A stretch of 10,005 nucleotides of DNA from Bacillota bacterium (GCA_023438965.1 JAEXPB010000011.1:1-10005); one strand, 5' to 3'; counted from the first letter of the stretch, positions 1 to 7,418 are shown. Notes: generated by a model not told the origin, from the letters alone. Numbers and translations are program-made.

Positions 1-273
1 GAGCTGCATCCCGGCATGAATCTGTCAATCCGTGAACTGGCCGAACTTTGTTTTCTCAGCGAATCGACTTTCCGACGCAAATTCCGCCAATATGCCGGCC
101 AGTCGCCCCTGGCCTACCGCAACGCCATCCGGGTCCGCAAAGCCGGCGAACTGCTGGCCAGCGGCTTGTATACGGTCGATGCCGCCGCCGAAGTGCTGGG
201 ATTCACCGACGCCTCGCATTATTACAAAACCTGCCGCCGGCTGCAGTCCGATCCGGCTCAGCAGCGCACGTAA
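1..273 (+). CDS. AraC-family regulator, C-terminal DNA-binding part (5' end outside window)
   Basis: The reading frame is open from base 1 and ends at TAA 271-273, giving 90 visible residues. They contain most of an AraC-type double helix-turn-helix domain. The first helix-turn-helix is LSIRELAELCFLSESTFRRKF followed by the family-typical AGQSPLAYRNAIRVRKAGELL linker helix. The second is the VDAAAEVLGFTDASHYYKTC segment. The usual F-[RK]-x-x-x-G-x-S-P pattern is present. The sensing domain is upstream and unseen, so the ligand cannot be guessed. An internal ATG at 16 lacks a ribosome site and is not the true start. The gene converges on the LplC-type permease gene with one base between the two stop codons and no visible terminator, so the transcripts probably overlap. 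AraC-family membership is sure; the target is unknown, although the neighbouring sugar transporter is a natural guess. Confidence 0.85.
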   Translation, partial: ELHPGMNLSIRELAELCFLSESTFRRKFRQYAGQSPLAYRNAIRVRKAGELLASGLYTVDAAAEVLGFTDASHYYKTCRRLQSDPAQQRT

Positions 274-274
274 A

Positions 275-1153
275 TCAGCCCTTGACGGCGCCGATCATGA
301 CGCCTTTGACGAAGTATTTTTGCAGGAATGGATACAGGCACAGGACCGGCAGGGTTGCGACAACAATGCAGGCATACTTGATGATGATGTCCAGCGAGGT
401 GCCGAAATTGTCGCTGCCGCCCAGCATGCTGTCCGTGCTGTTGGCGATCAGGATCTCGCGCAGGATCACCTGCAGCGGGAATTTCGCCCGGCTGTTCAAA
501 TAGATCATCGCGTTGAACCAGGCATTCCAGTGGCCGACGGCGTAAAACAGGACCATGACGGCCAGCACCGCTTTGGAGATCGGCACGACGATCCGGAACA
601 GGATCTGGAAGTCATTCGCGCCGTCCAGCTTGGCCGATTCTTCTATACTGTCCGGCAAATCGAGGAACGATGTCCGCATGATGATCATGTTCCAGGCGCT
701 CATTGCCCCCGGCAGGATCACCGCCAGCCGCGAATCATAGAGGCCCAGCCCTTTGACGATCAGATACGACGGAATCAGGCCGCCGGAGAAGAACATCGTG
801 AATACAATGCCCATCATGATCGTTTTTTTAAGCAGGAAAGATTTGCGGGACAGGGCGTAAGCGGCAAACAGCGTCAGGACCATGTTGATGCCGGTGCCAA
901 CCAGCACATAGAAGATTGTATTGGCATAACCGGAATAGATCAGGGCATTCTTGAAGACCAGCTTGTAGCCGCCGGTCTCCCAGCCCAGCGGCCAGAAGAG
1001 GGCGCCGGCATGGGCCGAAATCAGGTCCGGGTTGCTGAACGAGGCAAAGACCACATAAAGAAACGGATAAACCGTCACAAAAATCAAGCCGGCCATCAGC
1101 ACGGCATTGCAGCCATCAAAGAGCCGCTCGCCGGGATTCCTTCGATAATTCAC
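275..1153 (-). CDS. ABC sugar transporter inner-membrane permease, LplC type
   Basis: This is the second permease of a carbohydrate ABC importer (292 aa, normal length). It spans the membrane about six times. The first segment is near residues 18-38 (LMAGLIFVTVYPFLYVVFAS). The cytoplasmic EAA loop that docks the ATPase is EESAKLDGANDF at about 171-182, followed by RIVVPISKAVLAV. The C-terminus YFVKGVMIGAVKG is typical of LplC/YtcP-like proteins that import pectin- or plant-polysaccharide-derived oligosaccharides; the actual substrate cannot be read from sequence. The start chosen is GTG at 1153-1151, because AGGAGG (1165-1160) sits six bases upstream. An in-frame ATG at 1183 lies inside the preceding gene without such a site. 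The ribosome site overlaps the stop codon of the LplB-type gene, ten bases away, which suggests translational coupling. No ATPase gene is in the window; such systems usually share an MsmK-like ATPase. Confidence 0.93.
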   Translation of the reverse strand: MNYRRNPGERLFDGCNAVLMAGLIFVTVYPFLYVVFASFSNPDLISAHAGALFWPLGWETGGYKLVFKNALIYSGYANTIFYVLVGTGINMVLTLFAAYALSRKSFLLKKTIMMGIVFTMFFSGGLIPSYLIVKGLGLYDSRLAVILPGAMSAWNMIIMRTSFLDLPDSIEESAKLDGANDFQILFRIVVPISKAVLAVMVLFYAVGHWNAWFNAMIYLNSRAKFPLQVILREILIANSTDSMLGGSDNFGTSLDIIIKYACIVVATLPVLCLYPFLQKYFVKGVMIGAVKG

Positions 1154-1159
1154 GGTTCG

Positions 1160-1165
1160 CCTCCT
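1160..1165 (-). promoter_or_regulatory. Ribosome binding site that fixes a GTG start
   Basis: AGGAGG on the minus strand lies six bases before GTG 1153-1151. Its first bases are shared with the TAG stop (1166-1164) of the upstream permease. This placement favours the GTG over the in-frame ATG at 1183 and implies that ribosomes finishing the first permease can start the second. Confidence 0.8.
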
Positions 1166-2135
1166 ACCACAGGGATGTTTCATTGACTTTCCGGCTGATC
1201 GTGTTGGCCAGGACCAGCAGGAAACAATTGATCATCGAATTGAACAGGCCGACCGCTGTGCTGTAGCTGAAATTGAACTCCAGCAGGCCTTTGCGGTAGA
1301 CGAACGAGGAGATGACATCACCGGTCTCGTAGGTGGCCGGATTGTAGAGCAGGATGATTTTCTCGAATCCGACATTCATGATCTGGCCCATGGCCAGGAT
1401 CAGCAGGATGACGATTGTCGGCGTAATGCCGGGCAGCGTGATGTGCAGGACCTGGCGGAAACGTCCGGCGCCGTCCATGGTGGCCGATTCGTACAATTGC
1501 GGGTCGATGCCCGCCAGGGCAGCCAGGTAGATGATGCTGTTCCAGCCCAACTGCTGCCAGATGCCGCTGCCGACATAGATGGTCCGGAACAGGCTGGGCT
1601 GCATCAGCAGGTTTTTATCCGGGCCGCCCAGACGGGCGACCAGGTCGGTAATGACGCCGCTGGTGGCGGTAAAATCGACGATCATGCCGCAGAGGACCAC
1701 CATCGAGATGAAATGCGGCAGATAGGTAGCCGTCTGAATGATATTTTTAAAACGGCGGCCGCGGATTTCATTCAACAGCAAGGCCATCAGGATCGGGGCC
1801 GGAAAGCCAAAGACCAGCGAGTAGCCGCTGATCAGCAACGTGTTTTTCAGGATGCGCAAGAAATAGTAGCTGCCGAAGAAGTCGCGGAAGTTGGCCAGGC
1901 CGATCCAGCGGCTGTGCAGGATGCCTTTCAAGGGGGCAAAATCTTCAAAGGCAATAATCACGCCGTACATCGGTGCATAGTGGAAGATCAGGTAATAGGC
2001 CACCACCGGCAGCAGCATGATATAGATATATTTATTGGCGCGGATGTCCCTGGCCACCTTGGTTCGGAAACCGGCACCGGCTTTGCCGCCGGGCTTCTGA
2101 TCGGCGGACAGGGCAATATTCGACTGGAGATCCAT
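1164..2135 (-). CDS. ABC sugar transporter inner-membrane permease, LplB type
   Basis: This is the first permease of the importer (323 aa, usual length). After a soluble N-terminus of about 35 residues comes the family-typical start KYIYIMLLPVVAYYLIFHYAPMYG (about 35-58, first membrane segment), then IAFEDFAPLKG. The EAA loop is YESATMDGAGRFRQ at about 215-228, followed by HITLPGITPTIVIL. The downstream GFEKIILLYNPATYETGDVISSFVYRKGL segment is characteristic of the LplB/YteP group. The start is ATG 2135-2133, with AAAGGGA (2149-2143) seven bases upstream. A longer in-frame reading to 2204 would run through a hairpin and lacks a ribosome site. It pairs with the LplC-type protein to form the membrane channel that receives sugar from the binding protein encoded upstream. 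Confidence 0.93.
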   Translation of the reverse strand: MDLQSNIALSADQKPGGKAGAGFRTKVARDIRANKYIYIMLLPVVAYYLIFHYAPMYGVIIAFEDFAPLKGILHSRWIGLANFRDFFGSYYFLRILKNTLLISGYSLVFGFPAPILMALLLNEIRGRRFKNIIQTATYLPHFISMVVLCGMIVDFTATSGVITDLVARLGGPDKNLLMQPSLFRTIYVGSGIWQQLGWNSIIYLAALAGIDPQLYESATMDGAGRFRQVLHITLPGITPTIVILLILAMGQIMNVGFEKIILLYNPATYETGDVISSFVYRKGLLEFNFSYSTAVGLFNSMINCFLLVLANTISRKVNETSLW

Positions 2136-2176
2136 GCGATCGTCCCTTTCATTACGGGTGAAAGCCAGGGAAAAGC

Positions 2177-2202
2177 GGGGGAAGCGATTAACCGCCTCCC
2201 CC
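2177..2202 (-). terminator. Hairpin between binding-protein and permease genes (attenuating terminator or RNA-stability element)
   Basis: On the minus strand the arms GGGGGA and TCCCCC plus an inner GCG/CGC flank a six-base loop, with a single A-C mismatch between the two stem parts. The stem is followed by GCTTTT, a short T-run. It sits in the 89-base gap after the binding-protein stop codon. In sugar ABC operons a partial terminator or RNA-stabilising stem is often found here and keeps the binding protein in excess over the permeases. The weak T-run argues for partial termination rather than a complete stop. Confidence 0.55.
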
Positions 2203-2224
2203 ACCCGGGTCGGCCTGACTAGCC

Positions 2225-3898
2225 TTAACGCTTGTAGTAGCGGTCCAGGGCTTCCTGCTGGATCTGAAGGGCTTTGTCAATGCCCATCGTCTTCAGCTGG
2301 GCCTGGTAATTGGCAAAGGTATCCAGAGCTTGCGTGCCCATAACGAATTTCAGGAATTGTTCGTCGACATAAGTATTGATGTCGCTCATGATCTTGGCGT
2401 ATTCGCTGCTCTTGTCGCTGGCAATGGTGACCGGCGGCAGGCCGGCCGGGCGGGTGGTCTTGCCCCAGAGGGCCTTGCCTTCAACCACGCGTTTTTCGGC
2501 ATCCGCGCCATATGTCTTGTACAGGGCGAGCCGGGTCGCGAAGTCGCCGGACCCCCACCAGATATATTTCTGCATGGCTTGCTGCGGCGTCAGTCCGGCG
2601 GTGTCCTTGGCGATCTTGTCGGTGAACTGGTACTGGTTGTTCACGACATCATAACTGGTGCCCTTGACGCCCCAGTTGACCAGGAGGTCGCCTTCTTCGC
2701 TGTAAGTGTAATCCAAGTACTTGATCGTCTCCTCCTGATGCTTGTTGGCGGTGGTAATCGTCGGCAGCGTACTGTTGTAGGGCATGCTCTTGTTGCCCAT
2801 CGAGGCGGTGGCGCCCTTCTGCAGGGTCGGCACGGTCACGCCGACCAGGTCGAAAGCCGCGTTGGTCTTCTTGGCAGTCTGGATGTACGAACCGATGCCG
2901 CCGGCTGAAAATCCGACCCAGGCGCCGGACTTGTTGTCCAGGACCTTGGCGTCCACGGCCTTCTGGTCATTGGTCGAGAAGTCCGCGTCGAGCAGGCCTT
3001 CTTTATACCATTTGGCGAAGATGGTCAGGAAATCCTTATAGGCGGCCTCGTAAGGACCGAAGTGGGCTTTCTTGCTGCCATCTTCGTAGAAACCATAGGC
3101 AATGTCATAGGCAGTGATGAAAGCCGCGCTGGCCTTCCAATTGCTGAGCAGGCAGGTAAACGGAGCGCTGGCCTGCTTCTTGGTCTTGAAAGCCGACAGG
3201 ACCGTATACCATTCATCAATGGTCGTCGGTGCGGTCAACCCCAGCTCGGTCAGCCAATCCTGGCGCAGGACAAGCCCGACTACCGCTTCATAATAGAAGT
3301 CCCGTCCGTCCGGCGCGGCGTGCACCTTGCCGTCGGCGGTCAGCGTGATAAAGGTCGGCATGCAGTAGGCCTTGCCGGAGTCAGTCTTGTAGAACCGCTC
3401 GGCGCCGGGATGCGTTGCGACAAATTTGTTGAAATTCACCGCATATTGTTCGATCAGTTTCTCATGGTCAATGATGATGCCGTCGCTGATCGCCTTTTCC
3501 GGGCCGCCATTATAGCCGGTCCAGCCATTTGAGATCAGGTCGGGCAGGGTGCCGGAGGAAATCATCAGGTTGAATTGGGTGCTTTCCTGGCCGATGGCCG
3601 GATGCTGGAACTGGATATGGATGCCGGTTTTCTTTTCCAGCTCCTGCATATACAGCGTTTCGTTCAGATCTTTGATGCCGGCGCCAGCCTGGTTGGAATC
3701 CAGTGGTTTGTACCAGGTCAGGGTCAGGGGTGAGGTGACGATCGGATAAGCCGCGGCAGCCGCCGTTGTCGCTGCGCCGGTTGTGCCGGCCGCTTTGGTG
3801 CCGGCGCTGGACGTACTGTTGGTCGCCGACTGGGCGCAGCCGACGCACAGGCCGGCGATCATGGCCACAGCCAGGATGAGCGAAAGGATCTTCTTCAT
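2225..3898 (-). CDS. Extracellular sugar-binding lipoprotein of the ABC importer (LplA type)
   Basis: This is the solute-binding component (557 aa, the usual length for large LplA/YtcQ-like proteins). It captures the substrate outside the cell and delivers it to the two permeases. The N-terminus MKKILSLILAVAMIAGLCVGC is a lipoprotein signal. Lipidation is expected at Cys21, although residue -3 is Cys18 instead of the usual Leu. Residues about 24-50 are a low-complexity Ser/Thr/Ala/Gly tether. The mature domain then begins (LTLTWYKPLD, and later YMQELEKKTGIHIQFQHPA, LMISSGTLPDLI). The start is ATG 3898-3896. AGGAGG (3916-3911) is 12 bases away, rather far, while a nearer GGAG (3906-3903) is four bases away. 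It is the first gene of the transport unit, separated from the membrane regulator by 183 bases that probably hold its promoter. Oligosaccharide from plant or host glycan is the likely ligand class, but this is inference from family. Confidence 0.92.
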   Translation of the reverse strand: MKKILSLILAVAMIAGLCVGCAQSATNSTSSAGTKAAGTTGAATTAAAAAYPIVTSPLTLTWYKPLDSNQAGAGIKDLNETLYMQELEKKTGIHIQFQHPAIGQESTQFNLMISSGTLPDLISNGWTGYNGGPEKAISDGIIIDHEKLIEQYAVNFNKFVATHPGAERFYKTDSGKAYCMPTFITLTADGKVHAAPDGRDFYYEAVVGLVLRQDWLTELGLTAPTTIDEWYTVLSAFKTKKQASAPFTCLLSNWKASAAFITAYDIAYGFYEDGSKKAHFGPYEAAYKDFLTIFAKWYKEGLLDADFSTNDQKAVDAKVLDNKSGAWVGFSAGGIGSYIQTAKKTNAAFDLVGVTVPTLQKGATASMGNKSMPYNSTLPTITTANKHQEETIKYLDYTYSEEGDLLVNWGVKGTSYDVVNNQYQFTDKIAKDTAGLTPQQAMQKYIWWGSGDFATRLALYKTYGADAEKRVVEGKALWGKTTRPAGLPPVTIASDKSSEYAKIMSDINTYVDEQFLKFVMGTQALDTFANYQAQLKTMGIDKALQIQQEALDRYYKR

Positions 3899-3943
3899 AA
3901 TACTCCAGGACCTCCTCAAGATTGATTGGCGCCATCTGCCTGT

Positions 3944-3949
3944 ATTATG
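3944..3949 (-). promoter_or_regulatory. Candidate -10 element for the binding-protein/permease operon
   Basis: CATAAT on the minus strand matches TATAAT in five of six positions and lies 45 bases before the binding-protein start. No -35 resembling TTGACA is seen 16-18 bases upstream (the 17-base position reads TAGCCG). A good -10 without a -35 fits a promoter that needs an activator. The T-tract set at 3981-4072 occupies just the upstream region where one would bind. Confidence 0.4.
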
Positions 3950-3980
3950 AACCGGACGGCCAACGGCGGCTATCGCGCGG

Positions 3981-4072
3981 TTTTGCCGCGATCAGCAGTT
4001 TTTTGCTTTTCCGTCCCTTGTTTTTGGCTTTTACCGCCTGAATTTTGCCTGGTCCTTTCACGAGTTTTTGCC
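3981..4072. repeat. Five T-tracts with flanking GC/GCC, repeated at about 21 bp
   Basis: On the plus strand, runs of four to six T begin at 3981, 3999, 4021, 4043 and 4065. Three are directly followed by GCC (3981, 4043, 4065), one by GCT (3999) and one by GGC (4021). The run centres are about 19, 21.5, 21.5 and 22.5 bases apart, which is two helical turns. Shorter T-runs at 4007-4010, 4029-4032 and 4056-4058 fall between them. The set fills the gap between the membrane-regulator stop codon and the candidate promoter of the binding-protein operon. It could be intrinsically curved DNA, an UP-like region, or repeated half-sites for the AraC-type regulators encoded just upstream. The last two readings are inference. 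Confidence 0.5.
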
Positions 4073-4081
4073 GGATCACCG

Positions 4082-6376
4082 TTATTTGCCGGACGGATGC
4101 AACTCCTTGAATTTGCCGGGAGTGATTCCCTCGTATTTCTTGAAAACCCGGATAAACGAATTATCATTGCCAAAGCCGACCTGACGGGCGATCTCGCCGA
4201 TATTGCCGCCGCCTTCCATGAGCAATTGCTTGGCCTGGCCGATCCGGTACTTGTTGATGTAGTCGTAGAGGCCGTCGCCGGCCTGGCGCTTGAATTGCTT
4301 GGAGATATAGGACAGGTTCATCTGGAAGCAGTCGGCGATCCGGGAGACGCTCAGATTCTCATCCTGATAGTTCTCGCGCACATAGCGGATAATGTCGTTG
4401 ATGGTTTTCTGGCCCTGGCCTTTCTGTTCCTTCTGGATATCCGCGCAGGTCCGGGTTAGGATGATGTCCATTTCCTGCTTCATGTCCATGACGGTCTTGC
4501 AGCCGAGAATGCGTTCGACCGGTTTCAAGCCGCTTTGGGCGTAGTCGTCGCCGAGCATCTTGATGTCGTCCAAGGTTTTCAGGATCGTGCTGATCAGGTC
4601 GAAGATCAGGCAGCGGGCCAGGGTCAACGACAGGCGGCCGGAGGCGAAATTGATCTCGTAAACCTGGTCCAGCAGCCGGCGGGCGTTGGCCAGGTCGCCG
4701 GCGCGAATCGAATTGATCAGTTGCTGTTCGATCTCGAGCGGATAGGTGTATTTGCCGCCGCCCTGCTTGTAACCGGTAATATCGTCCAGGCGCAAAATCC
4801 GGCTGCTGCCGGCCAGCAGCCGGTAGCCCATGATCTCGACTGCCTCGGCATGGGCCGACTGGATCCCGGTCAATCCCTGGTGCGCCTGGCTGATGGCCAC
4901 AGTCACGGCAATGCCGATTTCCCGGTTCAGGAAATCCATCGCTTCCCGGGCGGCGGATTCCAGGCCGGCCAGGCTTTCCGCATCCGGTTGCAGGCTGACC
5001 AGACCGGCCATGATGTCTTCCATGTCGACCAGGAAACATTGGTTGTCCCGGTTCAATATTTCTTCGAACACATTCTGCACCGCAAAACGGATGAGTTGCA
5101 GATCCTGGTCCGGATTCAACAAGCTGCTCTCCTCGATGAACAACAGGAGGACGGCAAACCGGTCGGAGCGGAAGCGGATTTCGTGCGCCGCCAGCATCTC
5201 TTCGACCGGTTCGGTGTTGTCCAGCCGGCCGCGCAGCAGCTTGGCCAGCAAATGGGCCTGCATGGTACGGTTCTGTTTCCGGAGCAGCTGGTCGGTCATT
5301 TCCTTGCTGCGGACCGTGTCGTCAATGGCATTGGAAATAAAGCTGAATTCGTTCAGCCGGGCTTCGTTCTGCCGGCCCAGGGCATGGTTCAGCTTCTGGA
5401 TCAGGGCTTGGACCGGATTGTAATTGCGGCGGGTGAACAGATAAGACACCAGCGCTCCCAGCAGGGCGCTGATAATCAGGCTGACCGAGGTGAAGTTGCG
5501 GACGGCGTTGGCTTTCTGGGTGTAGACGGCCAACGGGGTAACCGCGAAATACTTCCATTGCAGGACATCGGAGGTAGTCTGCGAAACAGCTAGCCGCCCT
5601 TGCGCGGTGCGAATCCGTTCGATGCTCTCCTGCTGCGGGAATCTGTCGTAGCTCAGATCCGAATAAGCCAGGTTGGGGTTGGTCGTTGCGAACAGCATGT
5701 TGTCCTTGTCGAGAATAAACACGGTCCCGGCGCTGGTCAAAGCGATGCCTTCGGCATCCAGCAGCTTGTCCGTGCTGATCAGGAAAGCGACCGTGGCCAC
5801 CGGTTTGAAGGTGACCGAGGAGATGACCTTCTCGCTGCAGACGATCAGATTTGCCGACGGTCCCGGATACAGGTAGACGGCCTTGTCGCCGGCAAGCTTC
5901 AGCTGGCCGGACAGGTCGGCATAATTGAATCCGGCTTCCTGAATCTGCGGCGAACTCAGAATACCGCTGTTGTAATAGGCGCCAGTAGTGATAAAGGCAT
6001 CCTGGTTGTCCAGATAAACCAGAAAATGGTCAATGAAACCGTTGGCGGTTTGCAGAACGGCATACTTGGCAATCAGCTGGTGGACCACCAGCATGTCCGA
6101 GCCGTCCAAGGGGCCTTCATTGCTGGCCAATTCCTGGAGTACCGTGTCGCATTTGATCTGGAAGGACAGTTTCCCGATTTCCTGCAGGCGGCTGTCGACA
6201 ATCTGCCGGATCTGCTGCAGCAGGACGCTGTTGGTGTTGTCGATCTCGCGCCCGATGACGCTGGCGGTACGGTAATAAATGGCAAAGCTGATTACCAGCG
6301 GTATCAGCAGCACCGACAGATAGGAAACAAGCCAATTGAACGCAACACTGCGACGCTTGAACGATATTCGCGGCAT
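4082..6376 (-). CDS. Membrane-anchored AraC-type transcription regulator with extracellular sensor domain
   Basis: This is a one-component transmembrane regulator (764 aa). A membrane segment at about 14-35 is followed by an extracellular domain of roughly 260 residues (36-294), probably Cache-like, then a second membrane segment at about 296-314 (TSVSLIISALLGALVSYLF). A linker follows with the NYNPVQALIQKL motif common to this group. A YesN-like middle region (about 380-640) leads to an AraC DNA-binding domain at about 658-764. The two helix-turn-helices are SVSRIADCFQMNLSYISKQF and GEIARQVGFGNDNSFIRVF, ending with the signature G-I-T-P-G-K-F. The start is ATG 6376-6374, with AAGGA (6390-6386) nine bases upstream; the in-frame ATG at 6394 has no ribosome site. 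Proteins of this plan sit next to LplABC-type importers in Bacillota and activate them, so control of the genes at 3898-275 is the natural inference. There are no kinase or receiver motifs. Confidence 0.9.
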   Translation of the reverse strand: MPRISFKRRSVAFNWLVSYLSVLLIPLVISFAIYYRTASVIGREIDNTNSVLLQQIRQIVDSRLQEIGKLSFQIKCDTVLQELASNEGPLDGSDMLVVHQLIAKYAVLQTANGFIDHFLVYLDNQDAFITTGAYYNSGILSSPQIQEAGFNYADLSGQLKLAGDKAVYLYPGPSANLIVCSEKVISSVTFKPVATVAFLISTDKLLDAEGIALTSAGTVFILDKDNMLFATTNPNLAYSDLSYDRFPQQESIERIRTAQGRLAVSQTTSDVLQWKYFAVTPLAVYTQKANAVRNFTSVSLIISALLGALVSYLFTRRNYNPVQALIQKLNHALGRQNEARLNEFSFISNAIDDTVRSKEMTDQLLRKQNRTMQAHLLAKLLRGRLDNTEPVEEMLAAHEIRFRSDRFAVLLLFIEESSLLNPDQDLQLIRFAVQNVFEEILNRDNQCFLVDMEDIMAGLVSLQPDAESLAGLESAAREAMDFLNREIGIAVTVAISQAHQGLTGIQSAHAEAVEIMGYRLLAGSSRILRLDDITGYKQGGGKYTYPLEIEQQLINSIRAGDLANARRLLDQVYEINFASGRLSLTLARCLIFDLISTILKTLDDIKMLGDDYAQSGLKPVERILGCKTVMDMKQEMDIILTRTCADIQKEQKGQGQKTINDIIRYVRENYQDENLSVSRIADCFQMNLSYISKQFKRQAGDGLYDYINKYRIGQAKQLLMEGGGNIGEIARQVGFGNDNSFIRVFKKYEGITPGKFKELHPSGK

Positions 6377-6423
6377 GATGTTCTGTCCTTTCATCGGATC
6401 CGGGTCAAGGAAGAGTCGCGATC

Positions 6424-6429
6424 ATTGTA
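6424..6429 (-). promoter_or_regulatory. Candidate extended -10 promoter for the membrane regulator
   Basis: TACAAT on the minus strand is preceded by TGA, giving an extended -10 (TGnTAnAAT style). It abuts the stop codon of the cupin/AraC gene and lies 48 bases before the start of the membrane regulator. No -35 is recognisable at the right distance. If used, it lets the membrane regulator be transcribed independently of the upstream AraC gene. Confidence 0.4.
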
Positions 6430-7185
6430 TCATAATTCGTCCGGCGGCGGATTGAGCTGGTAATTCTGCGGACTGCGACCGGTATAATGCCGGAAGACGC
6501 GCGAAAAGTAGTGCGGGTCGCTGAAGCCGGCAGCATAGGCGATGTCGGCGATCGTCATCGACCGGTGCCGGTTCTGCCGGAGCAGGTTCCGTGCATACTC
6601 GATTCGTAGGCCGTTCAGATAGGCGTTGGGCGTCGTGGCCGTTTCCTTCTTGAAGCAGCGCCGGAAATGATCCGAACTGTAGGCGGTTTTCTGCATCGCC
6701 GCCATGACGCTGAAGCCGGGATCGGTCAGATTGGCAATCAGCATGTTTTTGAAACTCTCCACCACCGGATTGCGCGGCGTCTGGTTTTGCCAGCTCAGGA
6801 GCAAGGTGCGTAACGCCGCGTAGATGGCGTCCACAACCGGCAGATAATCCGCCTCTTTCTTGTGAAAGATCCGCAAGGCCATACGCAGCAGGGTCTCAGC
6901 GCTTTTCTCCACATCATCCCGGAAGACGTTGACCCCGGCCGGGAACGGTAAAATCGGATCCGTCATCCGGAGAAAGATGTCCCGGAACTGCCCCCGGGCA
7001 TATTTCGCGTGCGGTACGCCCGGCGGGTGCAGGATGATGGTGCCCGGCCGGAATTCGTACTCCTGGCCGCCAATGACCGTCGTGCCTTCCCCCTCCAGAT
7101 TTAGGACAATCTCCCAGTCATCATGGCTGTGGGCAGCAAAGAAGGTCAGTGAAAATGGTGAGTAGCCTACGAAACTGACAGACAT
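6430..7185 (-). CDS. AraC-family regulator with N-terminal cupin sensor
   Basis: This is a cytoplasmic transcription regulator (251 aa, normal for the class). Residues about 15-70 form a cupin-type ligand-binding domain with HSHDDWEIVLNLEG and later RPGTIILHPPGVPH, the typical AraC-binding motifs. Residues about 145-247 form the DNA-binding domain. Its first helix-turn-helix is VMAAMQKTAYSSDHFRRCF; the second is TIADIAYAAGFSDPHYFSRVF, ending HYTGRSPQNYQ. The start is ATG 7185-7183, with GGAGGTGA (GGAGG at 7196-7192) six bases upstream, a near-ideal ribosome site. It is 53 bases upstream of the membrane regulator in the same direction, so the two may be co-transcribed. The usual ligands of such proteins are sugars; which one cannot be told. 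No convincing promoter is visible in 7186-7290; a weak candidate pair (TGGACA / CAATAG, 19 bases apart) lies around 7250-7280. Confidence 0.9.
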   Translation of the reverse strand: MSVSFVGYSPFSLTFFAAHSHDDWEIVLNLEGEGTTVIGGQEYEFRPGTIILHPPGVPHAKYARGQFRDIFLRMTDPILPFPAGVNVFRDDVEKSAETLLRMALRIFHKKEADYLPVVDAIYAALRTLLLSWQNQTPRNPVVESFKNMLIANLTDPGFSVMAAMQKTAYSSDHFRRCFKKETATTPNAYLNGLRIEYARNLLRQNRHRSMTIADIAYAAGFSDPHYFSRVFRHYTGRSPQNYQLNPPPDEL

Positions 7186-7287
7186 CGGTCACCTCCGGCA
7201 GCCGGGCGATGCAGGTCGGCTGGCATGCGGCCGGCGGATCCTGGCGTTAAGGCTATTGGAGCACAGAAAGTCGGTTTTGTCCACCTG

Positions 7288-7347
7288 ATGTTGCTGGGGA
7301 TTTTATGCTGACGGTGGTATCCTGCGCAACGCCCTGGAAAGCAATGA
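7288..7347 (+). pseudogene. Decayed copy of the small hydrophobic toxin gene
   Basis: This stretch aligns with the intact peptide gene at 7823-7897 by shared pieces (TTGCTG, ATGCTGA, GTGGTAT, AACGCCC) and the identical end AAGCAATGA. It has lost about three bases in two places. Reading from ATG 7288 gives MLLGILC and then an in-frame TGA; the same frame resumes to end in QRPGKQ, against KRPDKQ in the intact copy. The leader hairpin holding the ribosome site is absent upstream; only traces remain (GCACAG, GTCGGTTTTGTCC). It is therefore very unlikely to make toxin. Confidence 0.6.
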
Positions 7348-7418
7348 CCGTCGAGTACCATCTCGACGGTCATTAGAGTCTCTCTAGGACTTGAGAGGGA
7401 TACCGCTCGGATATCCTG
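7338..7418 (-). ncRNA. Predicted antisense RNA of the decayed module
   Basis: A transcript of about 80 bases is predicted, from about 7418 (seven bases after the -10) to just past the hairpin at 7374-7343. It would begin near ACACAGGATATCCGAGCGG, carry a small hairpin (CTCTC 7380-7384 / GAGAG 7393-7397) and end at the 13-bp terminator stem. It is nearly the same RNA as the antitoxin of the right copy and could act on that toxin's message in trans. Ends are estimated, not mapped. Confidence 0.5.
7343..7374. terminator. Perfect 13-bp hairpin, possible bidirectional terminator (left copy)
   Basis: Arms AATGACCGTCGAG (7343-7355) and CTCGACGGTCATT (7362-7374) are fully complementary around a six-base loop. 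The flanks are ATTAGAGTCTCTCT on the plus side and ATTGCTTTCC on the minus side, so the T-tails are modest on both strands. In the right copy the same stem ends both convergent transcripts. Confidence 0.65.

Noticed and set aside
32..2222. Long plus-strand open frames (such as 32-1186 and 1443-2222) opposite the permease genes
   Set aside because: Their translations are rich in Gln, Asp, His and Arg with no domain or membrane pattern, they lack ribosome sites, and they mirror codon bias of the clear permease genes on the other strand.
4535..6463. Long plus-strand open frames opposite the membrane regulator
   Set aside because: Same shadow pattern; the minus-strand frame shows membrane segments and a full AraC domain.
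2221..7254. 11-base inverted match AGCCTTAACGC (2221-2231) and GCGTTAAGGCT (7244-7254)
   Set aside because: One copy lies at the 3' end of the binding-protein gene and no further similarity extends from either; chance is likely in 10 kb.
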